Origin: Erysipelotrichaceae bacterium
Lineage (GTDB): Bacteria; Bacillota_I; Bacilli_A; Erysipelotrichales; Erysipelotrichaceae
Assembly: GCA_017550145.1 (NCBI GenBank)
Contig: JAFZQG010000004.1
Location: 124,001-188,000, forward strand
DNA: 64,000 nt
Reading direction: 5' to 3'
Below, in pieces: positions 46,556-58,977 of the stretch; the first letter of the stretch is position 1, and each line of letters starts with the position of its first letter. The notes beneath the pieces are model-generated. The model was not told where the DNA came from and made no database searches. It worked only from the letters and a program-made list of their open reading frames with translations. The position numbers and the translations under genes were made by a program.

Positions 46556-48256
46556 ATGAAAACAGAATGGTACAAAAACGCAATCGTATATCAGATCTAT
46601 CCTTTCAGTTTCCTCGACAGCAATAATGACGGCTGGGGCGACATCGAAGGCATTATCTCCAAACTCGACTATATTAAAGAACTCGGTGTAACGGCCATCT
46701 GGTTCTCACCGTTATATAAGTCTCCGGATTATGACTATGGATATGACATCAGCGATTACAGAGATATCGATGAGAAATTCGGATCGATGAAAGATTTTGA
46801 CAGACTTTTAAAGGAATGTCATAAGCGCGATCTGAAGGTGATCATGGATATGGTCATCAATCATACCTCCATTGAACACCCTTGGTTTAAGAAGGCTTTA
46901 GAGTCTGCAGATTCTCCTTACAGAGATTACTACATCATCCGTAAGGGAAAATACGAAAACGGCAAGCTTCTCCCTCCAAGCAACTGGGCTTCCACCTTTA
47001 CCGGCAGCGCCTGGGAAAGAATAAATGACACCGATGAATTCTATCTCCACCTTTTCTGTAAGGAACAGGCCGATCTCAACTGGGAAAACGAAAAAGTCCG
47101 CAAAGAGATCATCGATATCCTGAACTTCTGGCTGGATAAGGGAGTAGACGGTTTCCGTTTCGATGTCTTCAATATGTTTTCCAAGGTCTATCCGATCCAA
47201 GATGACGACGATAAACACACCTATCAGAAAGGTGCGAAATACTTTGTGGATGGACCGTGTATCCACGAATTCCTCAAAGAGCTTAATGAGAAATCATTAT
47301 CTTTATATGACAGCTATACAGTAGGCGAATCCTATCATCCATCAAGAGAAAATGCTCTGGCTTATGCGACAAAGGACAACCATGAACTTGATACGATCTT
47401 TGATTTCGCCCATCTTGATTCCGATAATATCGGCGGTAAGAAATTCTTCTGGAAGCCTTTTGATTTAAGACAGTTCAAGAAAGGGTTGTTTGATCCGCAG
47501 AAGAAATTATATGGAATCGGCTGGAATACCCTGGTCCTGGAAAACCACGACAACGTCCGCAGTGTCAGCCGTTTCTCGATCGATACGAAACATTACCGTT
47601 ATGAAGCCGCAACGATGCTGGCGACAGTCACATATATGGGCTTCGGTATTCCGTTTATATATATGGGACAGGAATTCGGATCAGTTAACTGTGATTTCAA
47701 GAATATGGATGAAATGAAAGATCCTGTAAGCCATTTTGTCTATGACCTGATGTGCAGTTACGGTATGCCTAAGAAGCTGGTTTTCAGTTTTATAAAATAT
47801 GGAGCCAGAGATCACTCCCGAGTTCCGATGGTCTGGGATGATTCCGTTAACGGCGGATTCAATAAAGGAACTAAGCCTTGGCAATGTATCAACCCGATCT
47901 ATAAGCAGATCAACGCCCAGAAAGATTTAAACAGCGAAAGATCGATCTACCGTTATTACCAGAAACTGCTTAAGATCAAGAAAGAAGATGATACAGCTAT
48001 CTATGGCAAAACCGAAGAATACGATCATGAAAACAAAAAGATCATTGCTTACAGCAGAGAATACAATGATCAGAAACTGTTCGTTGTCGGTAACTTCTCA
48101 AAAAAGAACGTTACTTACAGACTTCCTGAATGGTTAATCAACAGAGTAAAAATTCTGGATAACTATGACGAAACAGACGATGGTTCAATGACCCTGAAGT
48201 TAAAACCTTATCAGGCCGCAATATATAAAGCAGAACAAACAAAAGAGCAGACCTGA
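46556..48256 (+). CDS. GH13 oligo-1,6-glucosidase / alpha-glucosidase
   Basis: 566 residues, the usual length, without the N-terminal extension of the other GH13 enzyme in the window. 'YQIYPFSFLDSNNDGWGDIEG' start, nucleophile Asp203 in 'GFRFDVFNM', acid/base Glu258 in 'TVGESYHPS', and 'VLENHDNVRSVSRF' for the third acid. Cytoplasmic; hydrolyses alpha-1,6 (or other alpha) glucosidic bonds of short oligosaccharides. It stands alone between two terminator-bounded regions. Confidence 0.93.
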   Translation: MKTEWYKNAIVYQIYPFSFLDSNNDGWGDIEGIISKLDYIKELGVTAIWFSPLYKSPDYDYGYDISDYRDIDEKFGSMKDFDRLLKECHKRDLKVIMDMVINHTSIEHPWFKKALESADSPYRDYYIIRKGKYENGKLLPPSNWASTFTGSAWERINDTDEFYLHLFCKEQADLNWENEKVRKEIIDILNFWLDKGVDGFRFDVFNMFSKVYPIQDDDDKHTYQKGAKYFVDGPCIHEFLKELNEKSLSLYDSYTVGESYHPSRENALAYATKDNHELDTIFDFAHLDSDNIGGKKFFWKPFDLRQFKKGLFDPQKKLYGIGWNTLVLENHDNVRSVSRFSIDTKHYRYEAATMLATVTYMGFGIPFIYMGQEFGSVNCDFKNMDEMKDPVSHFVYDLMCSYGMPKKLVFSFIKYGARDHSRVPMVWDDSVNGGFNKGTKPWQCINPIYKQINAQKDLNSERSIYRYYQKLLKIKKEDDTAIYGKTEEYDHENKKIIAYSREYNDQKLFVVGNFSKKNVTYRLPEWLINRVKILDNYDETDDGSMTLKLKPYQAAIYKAEQTKEQT

Positions 48257-48350
48257 TTAAAAACTTTCTGAATCAGCAGGAACAGAAATAATTACCACAA
48301 CATCCATATCATTCGTATAAATTAATGAGCAGTTATCGGAGGAATCAATC

Positions 48351-48605
48351 ATGCCGAATAGTAAGAATATGTTAAATGATGAAACCCTGGAAAAAGTAAC
48401 AGGAGGCCAGCTTGTAGACAACTGGAAAGAAATCCTTGATATTATTGCTAAAGCCATCAGAGATCGCAAAATCAACTATAAAACTTTTAAAAAATCTGTG
48501 CTCAATGGCGAGTATAATGATCGTATTACGGTCGTAAACGACAAAGGTTTTTCTAGCTATGAAGCAGATATGATCAAAAAGTATCTCGAAAGCATCAAAT
48601 GGTAA
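48351..48605 (+). CDS. Small peptide with double-glycine leader, number 1
   Basis: 84 residues. The N-terminus 'MLNDETLEKVTGGQ' is a bacteriocin/RiPP-type leader ending in Gly-Gly (L-x-x-V-x-G-G), which C39-peptidase exporters cut. The predicted core of about 65 residues is charged and helical ('NWKEILDIIAKAIRDRKINY') with no Cys. GGAGG eight bases upstream. Two similar-leader genes follow. No exporter or modification enzyme is in view, so export is inferred. Confidence 0.65.
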   Translation: MPNSKNMLNDETLEKVTGGQLVDNWKEILDIIAKAIRDRKINYKTFKKSVLNGEYNDRITVVNDKGFSSYEADMIKKYLESIKW

Positions 48606-48664
48606 AAAATCCTCTGATCGATCTTATGGTTTTATACATATAAGCAAAGAAGAGAAAACAGCAC

Positions 48665-48892
48665 ATGAATAAGAAAACAGAATTCAAAATAGAAGACAAT
48701 GATCTCGATAAGGTATCGGGAGGGAGTATTATCGCTTATTCTCAAGATGAAATAAGGCATTTTTTAAATCCCTATCATTGCGAACGTTGCAGTTATCCGT
48801 TAGGTGAAGTTGAAGATGTAAAAGCAGGTGATGAATGTCCTTTATGCCATACCATACAGACTCTTAATCCCACAGATAACGGAGGATTATAG
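48665..48892 (+). CDS. Small peptide with double-glycine leader and a zinc-ribbon-like core, number 2
   Basis: 75 residues. Leader 'FKIEDNDLDKVSGGS' then a core with two CxxC pairs: 'HCERCSYPLGEV' and 'ECPLCHTIQTL', spaced like a zinc ribbon or a disulfide knot. The pairing of a secretion-type leader with a metal-finger-like core is unusual. Ribosome site weak (AAGAGA). Confidence 0.6.
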   Translation: MNKKTEFKIEDNDLDKVSGGSIIAYSQDEIRHFLNPYHCERCSYPLGEVEDVKAGDECPLCHTIQTLNPTDNGGL

Positions 48893-48933
48893 AATATCTG
48901 AAAGATTCTGATAAAACGGGGGAGCCGATATTA

Positions 48934-49221
48934 ATGAAAAACGAAATCAATAATGAAGAATTAGAAAATGTTAATGGCGGAACATCATATGGTAAGGATC
49001 CTTACGGCTATCTTTGTGAAGGAACAGTTACATCAATGATCTCTAGACAAAATACGATCAATGGTTTTTCTGTTGATTTATATAAAGTAATAGCGGACAA
49101 CGGCAAAGAATATGAATGTATCTGGAATAAACCATATATTATTGAGCCAGTTACGAAGGTAAGAATAATACATAATGCATCCGGACCGTTTATGAATCAC
49201 TACACAATCGAACTTATTTAA
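48934..49221 (+). CDS. Small peptide with double-glycine leader, number 3
   Basis: 95 residues. Leader 'INNEELENVNGGT' and a core rich in beta-type residues ('VTSMISRQNTINGFSVDLYKVIADNGKEYECIW', in parts) that I do not recognise. GGGGGAG lies 11 bases before the ATG. Its terminator at 49231 closes the group. Confidence 0.6.
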   Translation: MKNEINNEELENVNGGTSYGKDPYGYLCEGTVTSMISRQNTINGFSVDLYKVIADNGKEYECIWNKPYIIEPVTKVRIIHNASGPFMNHYTIELI

Positions 49222-49230
49222 GCGTTTTTG

Positions 49231-49277
49231 AAGGCTCTGTCACAAATCGTAATTGATTTCTAACAGAGCCTTTTCTT
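49231..49277 (+). terminator. Terminator after the double-glycine peptide genes
   Basis: AAGGCTCTGT / ACAGAGCCTT, ten pairs with a long 22-base loop, then TTCTTTTT. Confidence 0.75.
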
Positions 49278-49366
49278 TTTATATTAAGCTGTCGAGATTA
49301 TTGACGGTTTTTTATTACATACGAATTCGAGGAAGATAACAGAAAACAGAACAAGCTGCCTTCTGA

Positions 49367-50536
49367 TTATTTTCTTTTTCTTAATAGTTCTTCGTAACTT
49401 ACCCTGGCTGTTAAGACCGCATCTTTCCAGGAAACATAGATCTGATTCATGGCGTTGGCTCCGGCCTTACGCATCTCAGGAATCTGTGATGATAGTTCTT
49501 CAAGAACATTTGTAAAGGATTCGATATTTTCATCGATCAGATAGCCGTTGACTTTGGAACTGATTCCTTCGGCGGCACAGCTGCCTTTGATCAGAACCGA
49601 AGCAAGTCCGCAGGCGGCCGCTTCTCTTACAACGATGCCGTTGGTGTCATAGACTGATGGGAAGAGGAAGAGATCGCCTCTGGTATACCAGGCTCTTAAG
49701 ATCTGACGATCCATTATTTTTCCTAAGATAAGTACTTTATGTTCAAGATCGTATTCGGCGGTCTTATCTTTGAGATACTGTAAGTCTGTACCATCACCGA
49801 TAAACACCATTCTGAAATCAATGCCTTTTTCATGAAGATTCTTTAAAGTATCCATGATCAGAGGAAGACCTTTATATCTGAACATCCTTCCGACAAAGAT
49901 AAATACCGGTACATTCTGCGGCAGGTCGTAACCTTTCGTTACTTCTTTAACCAGTTCGTCGTTAACCGGTCCTTTAGGGAAGTCGACACCGTTATTCATG
50001 ATCTTGTATTCACCTTTATAGCCAAGTTCTTTCAGGCTTTCTCCGGCACCTTCCGATACGGTCCAGATCTCATCAGCAATTCCGATAAAGCCGATCAGTC
50101 CTTTAACGACGGTTTTCTGAATCAGTTTATATTTGATCGCTCTGGCGATATCGTAATCAAATTTGGTGTGATAGGTAAAGATCAAAGGAGCCTTGGTTAA
50201 AGAACGCGCATGTTTACCCAGCAATAAAGAACTGAACGGGCAGTGCGCATGAATGATGTCAGGACGGAATTCTCTGATTTTGAATAAGGCTTCCGGCGAA
50301 TAGGAATTTCCCATACGGTAACCGGCTGTTACTCTGGCAGTATTGAGACTTTGATAAGCAACGACCGGATAAGGATAACCGGAATAATCGCCACCGGGAT
50401 AACGCGGTGTGGCAACCAGTACTTCATCACCGCAGACCTCAGTTAAAATATCGGCGTAATTTTTTACCGTATTGGCTACGCCGTCGATTAATGGTGGAAA
50501 CGAGTCATTTAAGAGACATATTTTTAGCTTTCCCAT
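49367..50536 (-). CDS. Glycosyltransferase family 4
   Basis: 389 residues from MGKLKICLLNDSFPPLIDG. GT-B fold signatures: 'NDSFPPLIDGVANTVKNYADIL', 'IIHAHCPFSSLLLGKHARSL', 'FIFVGRMFRYKGLPLIMDTLK' and the donor-site 'PSVYDTNGIVVREAAACGLASV'. The first acidic residue of the E-x7-E motif is Asp here. Relatives include diacylglycerol glucosyltransferases and mannosyltransferases, so glycolipid synthesis at the membrane is plausible. No good ribosome site. Divergent from the HAD gene. Confidence 0.87.
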   Translation of the reverse strand: MGKLKICLLNDSFPPLIDGVANTVKNYADILTEVCGDEVLVATPRYPGGDYSGYPYPVVAYQSLNTARVTAGYRMGNSYSPEALFKIREFRPDIIHAHCPFSSLLLGKHARSLTKAPLIFTYHTKFDYDIARAIKYKLIQKTVVKGLIGFIGIADEIWTVSEGAGESLKELGYKGEYKIMNNGVDFPKGPVNDELVKEVTKGYDLPQNVPVFIFVGRMFRYKGLPLIMDTLKNLHEKGIDFRMVFIGDGTDLQYLKDKTAEYDLEHKVLILGKIMDRQILRAWYTRGDLFLFPSVYDTNGIVVREAAACGLASVLIKGSCAAEGISSKVNGYLIDENIESFTNVLEELSSQIPEMRKAGANAMNQIYVSWKDAVLTARVSYEELLRKRK

Positions 50537-50606
50537 GATTAATAATATTCTATAGAATTGGGATAAAATTTGCCACGGCACCTGTATAAAGTGTAAGATT
50601 TAAAGA

Positions 50607-51440
50607 ATGAATCAAAACGTCAGACTCCTGATCTGTGATATTGACGGAACGCTGGTGCTGAAGGGAGGCAAACCTATGCCCAAAACCAGAAAAGCACTGG
50701 AGCTTTTTCATGAACAAGGAACATTGCTGGGTCTGGCAACAGGCAGACCGGTCGACAAAAGAACGATCGACAAGTTCAAAGAATGGGATTTTGATTTTGA
50801 AGCAGATGTGGTTATCGGAGTCAACGGCTGCGAAGCCTGGACCAGATTTAAACGCGAAAGAGAAAGATTCAATCTGCTGCCTAAAGAGGAAGTAAGAAAG
50901 ATTCTGGATTTCATGTGGGATCTGGATGTGAATGTCTGTGTCTTTGAGAACGGCTATGATAAGGTCTTAGCCAGAAGAAGGGACTGGATGATCGAGGAGT
51001 CGATGAACCGTAATAAATCCAATGTCGAATTTGTGGATAAGGAAAGATTCTGTAAGCATGATGTCGTGAAACTGGAGTTTCACTATGACGAAGAGAAATA
51101 TGAAGAACTGATTATGGATCTGATCAGAAAACATCCTTCCGATAATTATACATATACCAAATCCTTTACCGGCACACTGGAGTTTATGAAACCGGGAATC
51201 GACAAGGGCGTTACACTTCTGAAAGTCTGTGAAGAACTAGATATCGATCCGAAAGATGTTGTGGCATGCGGCGATATGGATAACGATATTTCGATGCTTG
51301 AAAAAGCGGGGACAGGAATCTGTCTGCTTAACGGTTCTGAAAGTACCAAAAAAGCCGCTGACTTCATCACGGATTTTGATGTCGAACACGACGGCTTAGG
51401 TGATTTCCTTTTAAAACATTATTTCAATACATCAGTATGA
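50607..51440 (+). CDS. Cof-type HAD-IIB phosphatase
   Basis: 277 residues. Motif I 'LLICDIDGTLVLKGG', motif II 'GLATGRPVDKR', then the large C2 cap, and the C-terminal 'PGIDKGVTLLKVCEELDI' with 'VACGDMDNDISMLEKAGTGICLLNGSE', exactly the Cof/YidA pattern. Such enzymes dephosphorylate sugar phosphates and FMN-type compounds; substrate unknown. Its end overlaps the convergent regulator by nine bases. Confidence 0.9.
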   Translation: MNQNVRLLICDIDGTLVLKGGKPMPKTRKALELFHEQGTLLGLATGRPVDKRTIDKFKEWDFDFEADVVIGVNGCEAWTRFKRERERFNLLPKEEVRKILDFMWDLDVNVCVFENGYDKVLARRRDWMIEESMNRNKSNVEFVDKERFCKHDVVKLEFHYDEEKYEELIMDLIRKHPSDNYTYTKSFTGTLEFMKPGIDKGVTLLKVCEELDIDPKDVVACGDMDNDISMLEKAGTGICLLNGSESTKKAADFITDFDVEHDGLGDFLLKHYFNTSV

Positions 51441-53339
51441 GAGTCCGGAGAGGATGGAAATGAATTCTTCAGCCGATCCGGCTTTTAATACTTTATAAAG
51501 ATTATCGGGATCGACCAGGATCATACTGATCGGTTCAAAAAGTTCGTTAAACAGCTGTCTTTCGTTGCGGTTGAAGCACAGCATCATTACCAGTTCGACT
51601 TCACTCTCATCCCATTCGACAGGCTTCTTGCATATAGAGATACAGATGCCTGTTTTCTTTTCGTTCATTTTCATGGCGTGAGGGATCGCAAAGGCTCCGA
51701 ATGCTACGGAGGAAATCGCGTCTCTGTCTAAGACATCGGATTCAAATCTTTCCGAAGCATAACCATTTTCCCTTAGTTTCTCGGCCATGAAATGGATCAC
51801 TTCTTCCTTGGTATATTCTTTATCTAATACAAAGAAAAGTTCTTCTTTGATCAGGTGAGAAAGATTCTCTCTGAAGGCTTTCTGTTTCTTTATTTCAGAG
51901 ATTTCACTGATTTTATTCTGAATATTATCCAGATCGTTCTGATTTACTAATGGCGAAATAATGACCAGTGGAACACCGATCTTATGGTCACTTTCAATCG
52001 TAGAAATCAGGAAGTCGGAATTGATGCGGTCGAGCTCTTCTTCATGCGTAAGTATCGAAGAGATAACCAGCGAATCGGAAAAACGTCTGGAGATCGTATC
52101 GGATAGACGGTTATTCAGATTGTAATAACTCGGGCAGAAGATCGAACAGGTTACTTTATTGGAAAGATTGCTTTGAAGTTCCAGAGCACCGCCGATATGG
52201 AAGGCGATATAGGCAATCTCGTCGTCGTTGAGGTTAATGCCTGTTTTTTCTCTGACGATACTCGCGGCACTGACGGCTGCATTATAGATCAGCGGACAGT
52301 TCTGTTTGATGGAGGTGGTAAGCGGATTCTTGGAAAAATAGCCGCTGTGGCCTCTGATCAGCAGGTTCTTGATATGTAAGGCAAAACGCACAAAGAATTC
52401 TGGCTGAGAGAGATCGATATAGAAGTAATAAGCTGCAAAGTCTTTGATGATGGTATTGGCCAGATCATAGATTTCTTCACCAACATACTGTCTTACGTTT
52501 TCGAAGGTTACGGTTTCGTAGTCCAGGTTAGAGGCTCTGGATAAAATAAGCATGGCGAATTCTCCGACTTCGGAATTGTTGAAACTGATATTGAACTTTT
52601 CTTCGAGTTTTCTGATGATGTCGTTGGCAAGTTCATATTCGTGTGATTTTAGAACCGAAGGCACATTTCCTGTATCATCGGAAACATAGCCGTTACAGAT
52701 TCTGTCAATCGTAATGGCAGAATGAAGGATCAGATTTTCCAAAGAATAATCATTGATGAAAAAACGATGTTCTTCGAACTTTTCCAGAATCGTGTTTTTG
52801 ATGAATAAGACGTCGATATTTTCAAAACTGCTGGACATCTTTTCGTAGTTAACAAGATTATTGCGCGACTCAGAGTAAAGCAAAGAGCTCAAAAGTTTAC
52901 GCTTATTCTTTTCTAAACCGTTAACGATCAGATTGTCGTTCTGATTGACCAGATCGAGACCTTCGGCTGCAAGTGTTTTACGTACAGAAACCAGATCGGT
53001 TTTTAAGGTCGAATAGGAAATAAACATTTCATCACACAGATCATAGGCATTGACCATGCCTCTTTTGATCAGGTTGTTGATGATGTAGTTGACCCTTTCT
53101 TCGGAAGTCTGCGGAATTGAGGACTTGGATTCGGATAATATTTCATCAGCCTTATCTTTATCGATCACATATCCTTTGCGCGAAGACAAAACGGTCTCCG
53201 GTACGATGAGATTGATTTCCTGGATATAAGATTTGACCGAGCGTGGAGACACATTCAGTTTGTTCGCAAGAGATGCGGAAGTAACCGGCGTGTCGGCATC
53301 TTTTAAGGTCCTGATAAGCTGGATTAACTGGTTCTTCAT
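51432..53339 (-). CDS. PRD/EIIA-domain transcriptional regulator of the lactose/cellobiose-type PTS
   Basis: 635 residues. Helix-turn-helix 'VTSASLANKLNVSPRSVKSYI' (about 19-39) and a second 'VNAYDLCDEMFISYSTLKTDL'; PRD1 with 'LILHSAITIDRI', PRD2 with 'IAYIAFHIGGALELQ'; a degenerate EIIB-like segment 'VTCSIFCPSYYNLNNRLS'; and a C-terminal fructose-type EIIA with phospho-His in 'FGAFAIPHAMKM'. Its activity should follow PTS phosphorylation. Divergent from the EIIB gene at 53448, the presumed target. Confidence 0.92.
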   Translation of the reverse strand: MKNQLIQLIRTLKDADTPVTSASLANKLNVSPRSVKSYIQEINLIVPETVLSSRKGYVIDKDKADEILSESKSSIPQTSEERVNYIINNLIKRGMVNAYDLCDEMFISYSTLKTDLVSVRKTLAAEGLDLVNQNDNLIVNGLEKNKRKLLSSLLYSESRNNLVNYEKMSSSFENIDVLFIKNTILEKFEEHRFFINDYSLENLILHSAITIDRICNGYVSDDTGNVPSVLKSHEYELANDIIRKLEEKFNISFNNSEVGEFAMLILSRASNLDYETVTFENVRQYVGEEIYDLANTIIKDFAAYYFYIDLSQPEFFVRFALHIKNLLIRGHSGYFSKNPLTTSIKQNCPLIYNAAVSAASIVREKTGINLNDDEIAYIAFHIGGALELQSNLSNKVTCSIFCPSYYNLNNRLSDTISRRFSDSLVISSILTHEEELDRINSDFLISTIESDHKIGVPLVIISPLVNQNDLDNIQNKISEISEIKKQKAFRENLSHLIKEELFFVLDKEYTKEEVIHFMAEKLRENGYASERFESDVLDRDAISSVAFGAFAIPHAMKMNEKKTGICISICKKPVEWDESEVELVMMLCFNRNERQLFNELFEPISMILVDPDNLYKVLKAGSAEEFISILSGLSY

Positions 53340-53447
53340 TTACTTATATTATAAGCAGTAATTATAAACCAAGCTCACAGAGAGTTTCACCATAACAAGG
53401 CAAATCTCTGGTCGATAAGTGTAGACCATGTTTCATAAAATAAAAAC

Positions 53448-53771
53448 GTGGAAAAGAAACTGAAAGTATTGCTGGTGTGCGGTACAGGAGCTTCAACAAG
53501 TTTCATGGCCGCAAAAATGCGTTATGCAGCCAAACAAAGAGGAATCGATATTTCGATTACAGCCAGATCCGAGAGCGAGATCAGTAATTATCTGGGAGAT
53601 GTGGATGTCGTAATGGTGGGTCCACATTTGGGAGTATATTACGACGAACTTAAGGAAAGGTTCTCCGAAGAAACCAAAATTATCCTGATGGATAACGATT
53701 ACTTCGGAAAACTGGATGGCAACAAAGCAATCGATCATTTGCTTTCAGAACTTAACAAACTGCACGATTAG
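53448..53771 (+). CDS. PTS EIIB component, lactose/cellobiose family, copy 1
   Basis: 107 residues, phospho-Cys11 in 'VLLVCGTGASTSFMA'. The start must be GTG at 53448, since a TAA lies 12 bases upstream in frame; no ribosome site precedes it, so it is perhaps weakly translated. An inverted repeat TGGTC / GACCA in the 108-base divergent spacer may be regulatory. Confidence 0.9.
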   Translation: MEKKLKVLLVCGTGASTSFMAAKMRYAAKQRGIDISITARSESEISNYLGDVDVVMVGPHLGVYYDELKERFSEETKIILMDNDYFGKLDGNKAIDHLLSELNKLHD

Positions 53772-53840
53772 GGTGCAAATCAAAGGACGACAAACATTTG
53801 CATAAATGAAATGATATAAATGTCAAAGGAGATTAAAACT

Positions 53841-54155
53841 ATGACCAAACACAATGTATTACTGATTTGCGGTACCGGTGCTTCTTCCGGTTTCATGGCT
53901 GCCAACATCCGTAAGGCTGCTGCTGCCAGAGGAATCGAGATGACCGTTAACGCCAGAAGCGAATCAACGGTTGAAGATTACGTTGATGAAATCGACTGCC
54001 TGCTGATCGGACCGCACCTCGCTCACATTCTTGATGAGATGGAAGAAAGATGCGAAGGCTATCCGGTAAAGTGTGCCGTTATCGAAAAAGACGCTTATGC
54101 GCATCTTAACGGCGAAAAAGCTTTAGATCAGATCTTAGCTTTATTCGAAGAGTAA
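53841..54155 (+). CDS. PTS EIIB component, lactose/cellobiose family, copy 2
   Basis: 104 residues, phospho-Cys10 in 'VLLICGTGASSGFMA', a paralogue of the preceding EIIB ('SESTVEDYVDEIDCLLIGPHL' aligns with its 'SESEISNYLGDVDVVMVGPHL'). Start at 53841 with AAAGGAG nine bases upstream, a far better ribosome site than copy 1. Two EIIB genes face one EIIC and one EIIA in this operon. Confidence 0.9.
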   Translation: MTKHNVLLICGTGASSGFMAANIRKAAAARGIEMTVNARSESTVEDYVDEIDCLLIGPHLAHILDEMEERCEGYPVKCAVIEKDAYAHLNGEKALDQILALFEE

Positions 54156-54202
54156 TTCTTCTGCAATAAAGAAGCATGTAAAAAGAAAGGGGAAATTCTT
54201 AC

Positions 54203-55432
54203 ATGAAATCATTTATGAACTGGTTAGAGAATTCTTTTGCGCCAAAACTGCAGAAGATTACTAACGCTACCTGGATCGTAGTCATCAAGGATTCCATTTT
54301 ACAGATACTGCCGTTCATTCTGGCTGGTTCTCTGTTCTGCTGTTTAGCAATCTTAAACGGCAGTTTCTGGACTCCGTTTGGCTGGACGATGTCAAAGATC
54401 TCTCTGATGATCGCCTTCCTGATCCCATTCAACTACTGTGAAAAGAAGAGATACAGAAAACAGCGTCTCTTAGCTGGTATTACCGGCTTACTGCTGTTCA
54501 TGATCTTCGTTAACCCTGAAGTAGATCCTGCATCAGGCCAGGGCCAGAGCCTTTATGGAGCTGCCGGTCTGTTCGTAGCGATGTTCGCCGGTGTTGTTTC
54601 CGGTCTGGTCTTCGGCGCTTTCGCGAAGTTCTCGTTCTTTAAAGAAGATTCCGTTATTCCTGACTTCGTGCGTCAGTGGTTCGATGCTCTGTTACCGATC
54701 ATGCTGGTAATCGCCGGTGGTTGGTGCTTAGTCGACATCCTCGGACTGGATATTGCCGGAACAATTCAGACAATCTTCTCGCCGCTGGCTTTAATTGCCA
54801 ACACGTTGCCTGGTATGATGCTTGTTACCTTCTTCCAGTGCTTCATTTACTCGATGGGTATTTCCGGTTGGGTATTAACTCCGGTTACCGACCCTGTAAA
54901 GCGTCAGGCACAGGAAATGAACCTGGCTCTGGTTGCGGCTGGAACAGCTACTGCTCAGAACCTCTCCTTATTCACTGAAACCACAATGTATACCTGCTAT
55001 CTGTGGATCGGCGGTATCGGTGCTACACTGTCTCTGGTGCTGATGATGTGCTTCTCCAAGTCTCAGGAATTGAAAGCTCTCGGCAGAGCCTGCTTAGGCC
55101 CTGGCATCCTGAACATCAACGAACCGGTTATCTTCGGTGCCGTTGCCTGGAACCCTTATCTGATGATCCCGATGTGGATTCAGGGTCCGTTAAATACCTT
55201 AATGGTATGGGCCTTCACAAAGTGGCTCCCAATCGCAAAGATTCCTCGTATTCAGTTTGAATTATGGTACTGCCCATATCCAATCTCAACTTGGATCTCA
55301 ACCGAAGGCCACCTGATGAGTATCTTATTCGTCATCGCTGAATTTGCCGTACAGGCTCTGATCTGGTATCCGTTCTTCAAGGCTTATGAAAAGAAGAAGG
55401 TTGCTGAAGAAGCAGAAGCAGCACAGGCATAA
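54203..55432 (+). CDS. PTS EIIC component, lactose/cellobiose family
   Basis: 409-residue membrane permease. 'WIVVIKDSILQILPFILAGSLF' is the usual first helix region and 'LGPGILNINEPVIFGAVAWNPYLMIP' contains the N-E-P sugar-binding motif. It is followed by a terminator before the EIIA gene. Confidence 0.93.
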   Translation: MKSFMNWLENSFAPKLQKITNATWIVVIKDSILQILPFILAGSLFCCLAILNGSFWTPFGWTMSKISLMIAFLIPFNYCEKKRYRKQRLLAGITGLLLFMIFVNPEVDPASGQGQSLYGAAGLFVAMFAGVVSGLVFGAFAKFSFFKEDSVIPDFVRQWFDALLPIMLVIAGGWCLVDILGLDIAGTIQTIFSPLALIANTLPGMMLVTFFQCFIYSMGISGWVLTPVTDPVKRQAQEMNLALVAAGTATAQNLSLFTETTMYTCYLWIGGIGATLSLVLMMCFSKSQELKALGRACLGPGILNINEPVIFGAVAWNPYLMIPMWIQGPLNTLMVWAFTKWLPIAKIPRIQFELWYCPYPISTWISTEGHLMSILFVIAEFAVQALIWYPFFKAYEKKKVAEEAEAAQA

Positions 55433-55455
55433 TAGATTAAACTTAAGAGTGTAAT

Positions 55456-55496
55456 AACGCTGTCGTATGGCTATAAGTCAGCGACAGCGTTTCTTT
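55456..55496 (+). terminator. Intra-operon terminator between EIIC and EIIA
   Basis: AACGCTGTCG / CGACAGCGTT, ten perfect pairs, 16-base loop, then TCTTTAAT. Suggests stepwise expression down the operon. Confidence 0.72.
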
Positions 55497-55515
55497 AATC
55501 AGAAGGAGTTAAAAA

Positions 55516-57337
<1,822 letters not shown>

Positions 57338-57352
57338 ATTTACACCTTAACC

Positions 57353-58860
<1,508 letters not shown>

Positions 58861-58865
58861 TTCAA

Positions 58866-58896
58866 AACCATTCATGGCAACATGAGTGGTTTTTCT
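58866..58896 (+). terminator. Terminator after the second GH1 gene
   Basis: AACCATTCATG / CATGAGTGGTT (one G-T pair), GCAA loop, then TTTCTTTT. Confidence 0.75.
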
Positions 58897-58977
58897 TTTC
58901 ACCGTGAAGGTGCAAATATCGGCTTTTATTTTGATGTATGATTTCAGTTAAAATGAAGATGTAAAGAGGATAGAAAT

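Noticed and set aside
46556-48256. Recent duplication of the GH13 gene at 27890
   Set aside because: The two proteins differ in length, domain content and much of their sequence; they are ordinary diverged family members.
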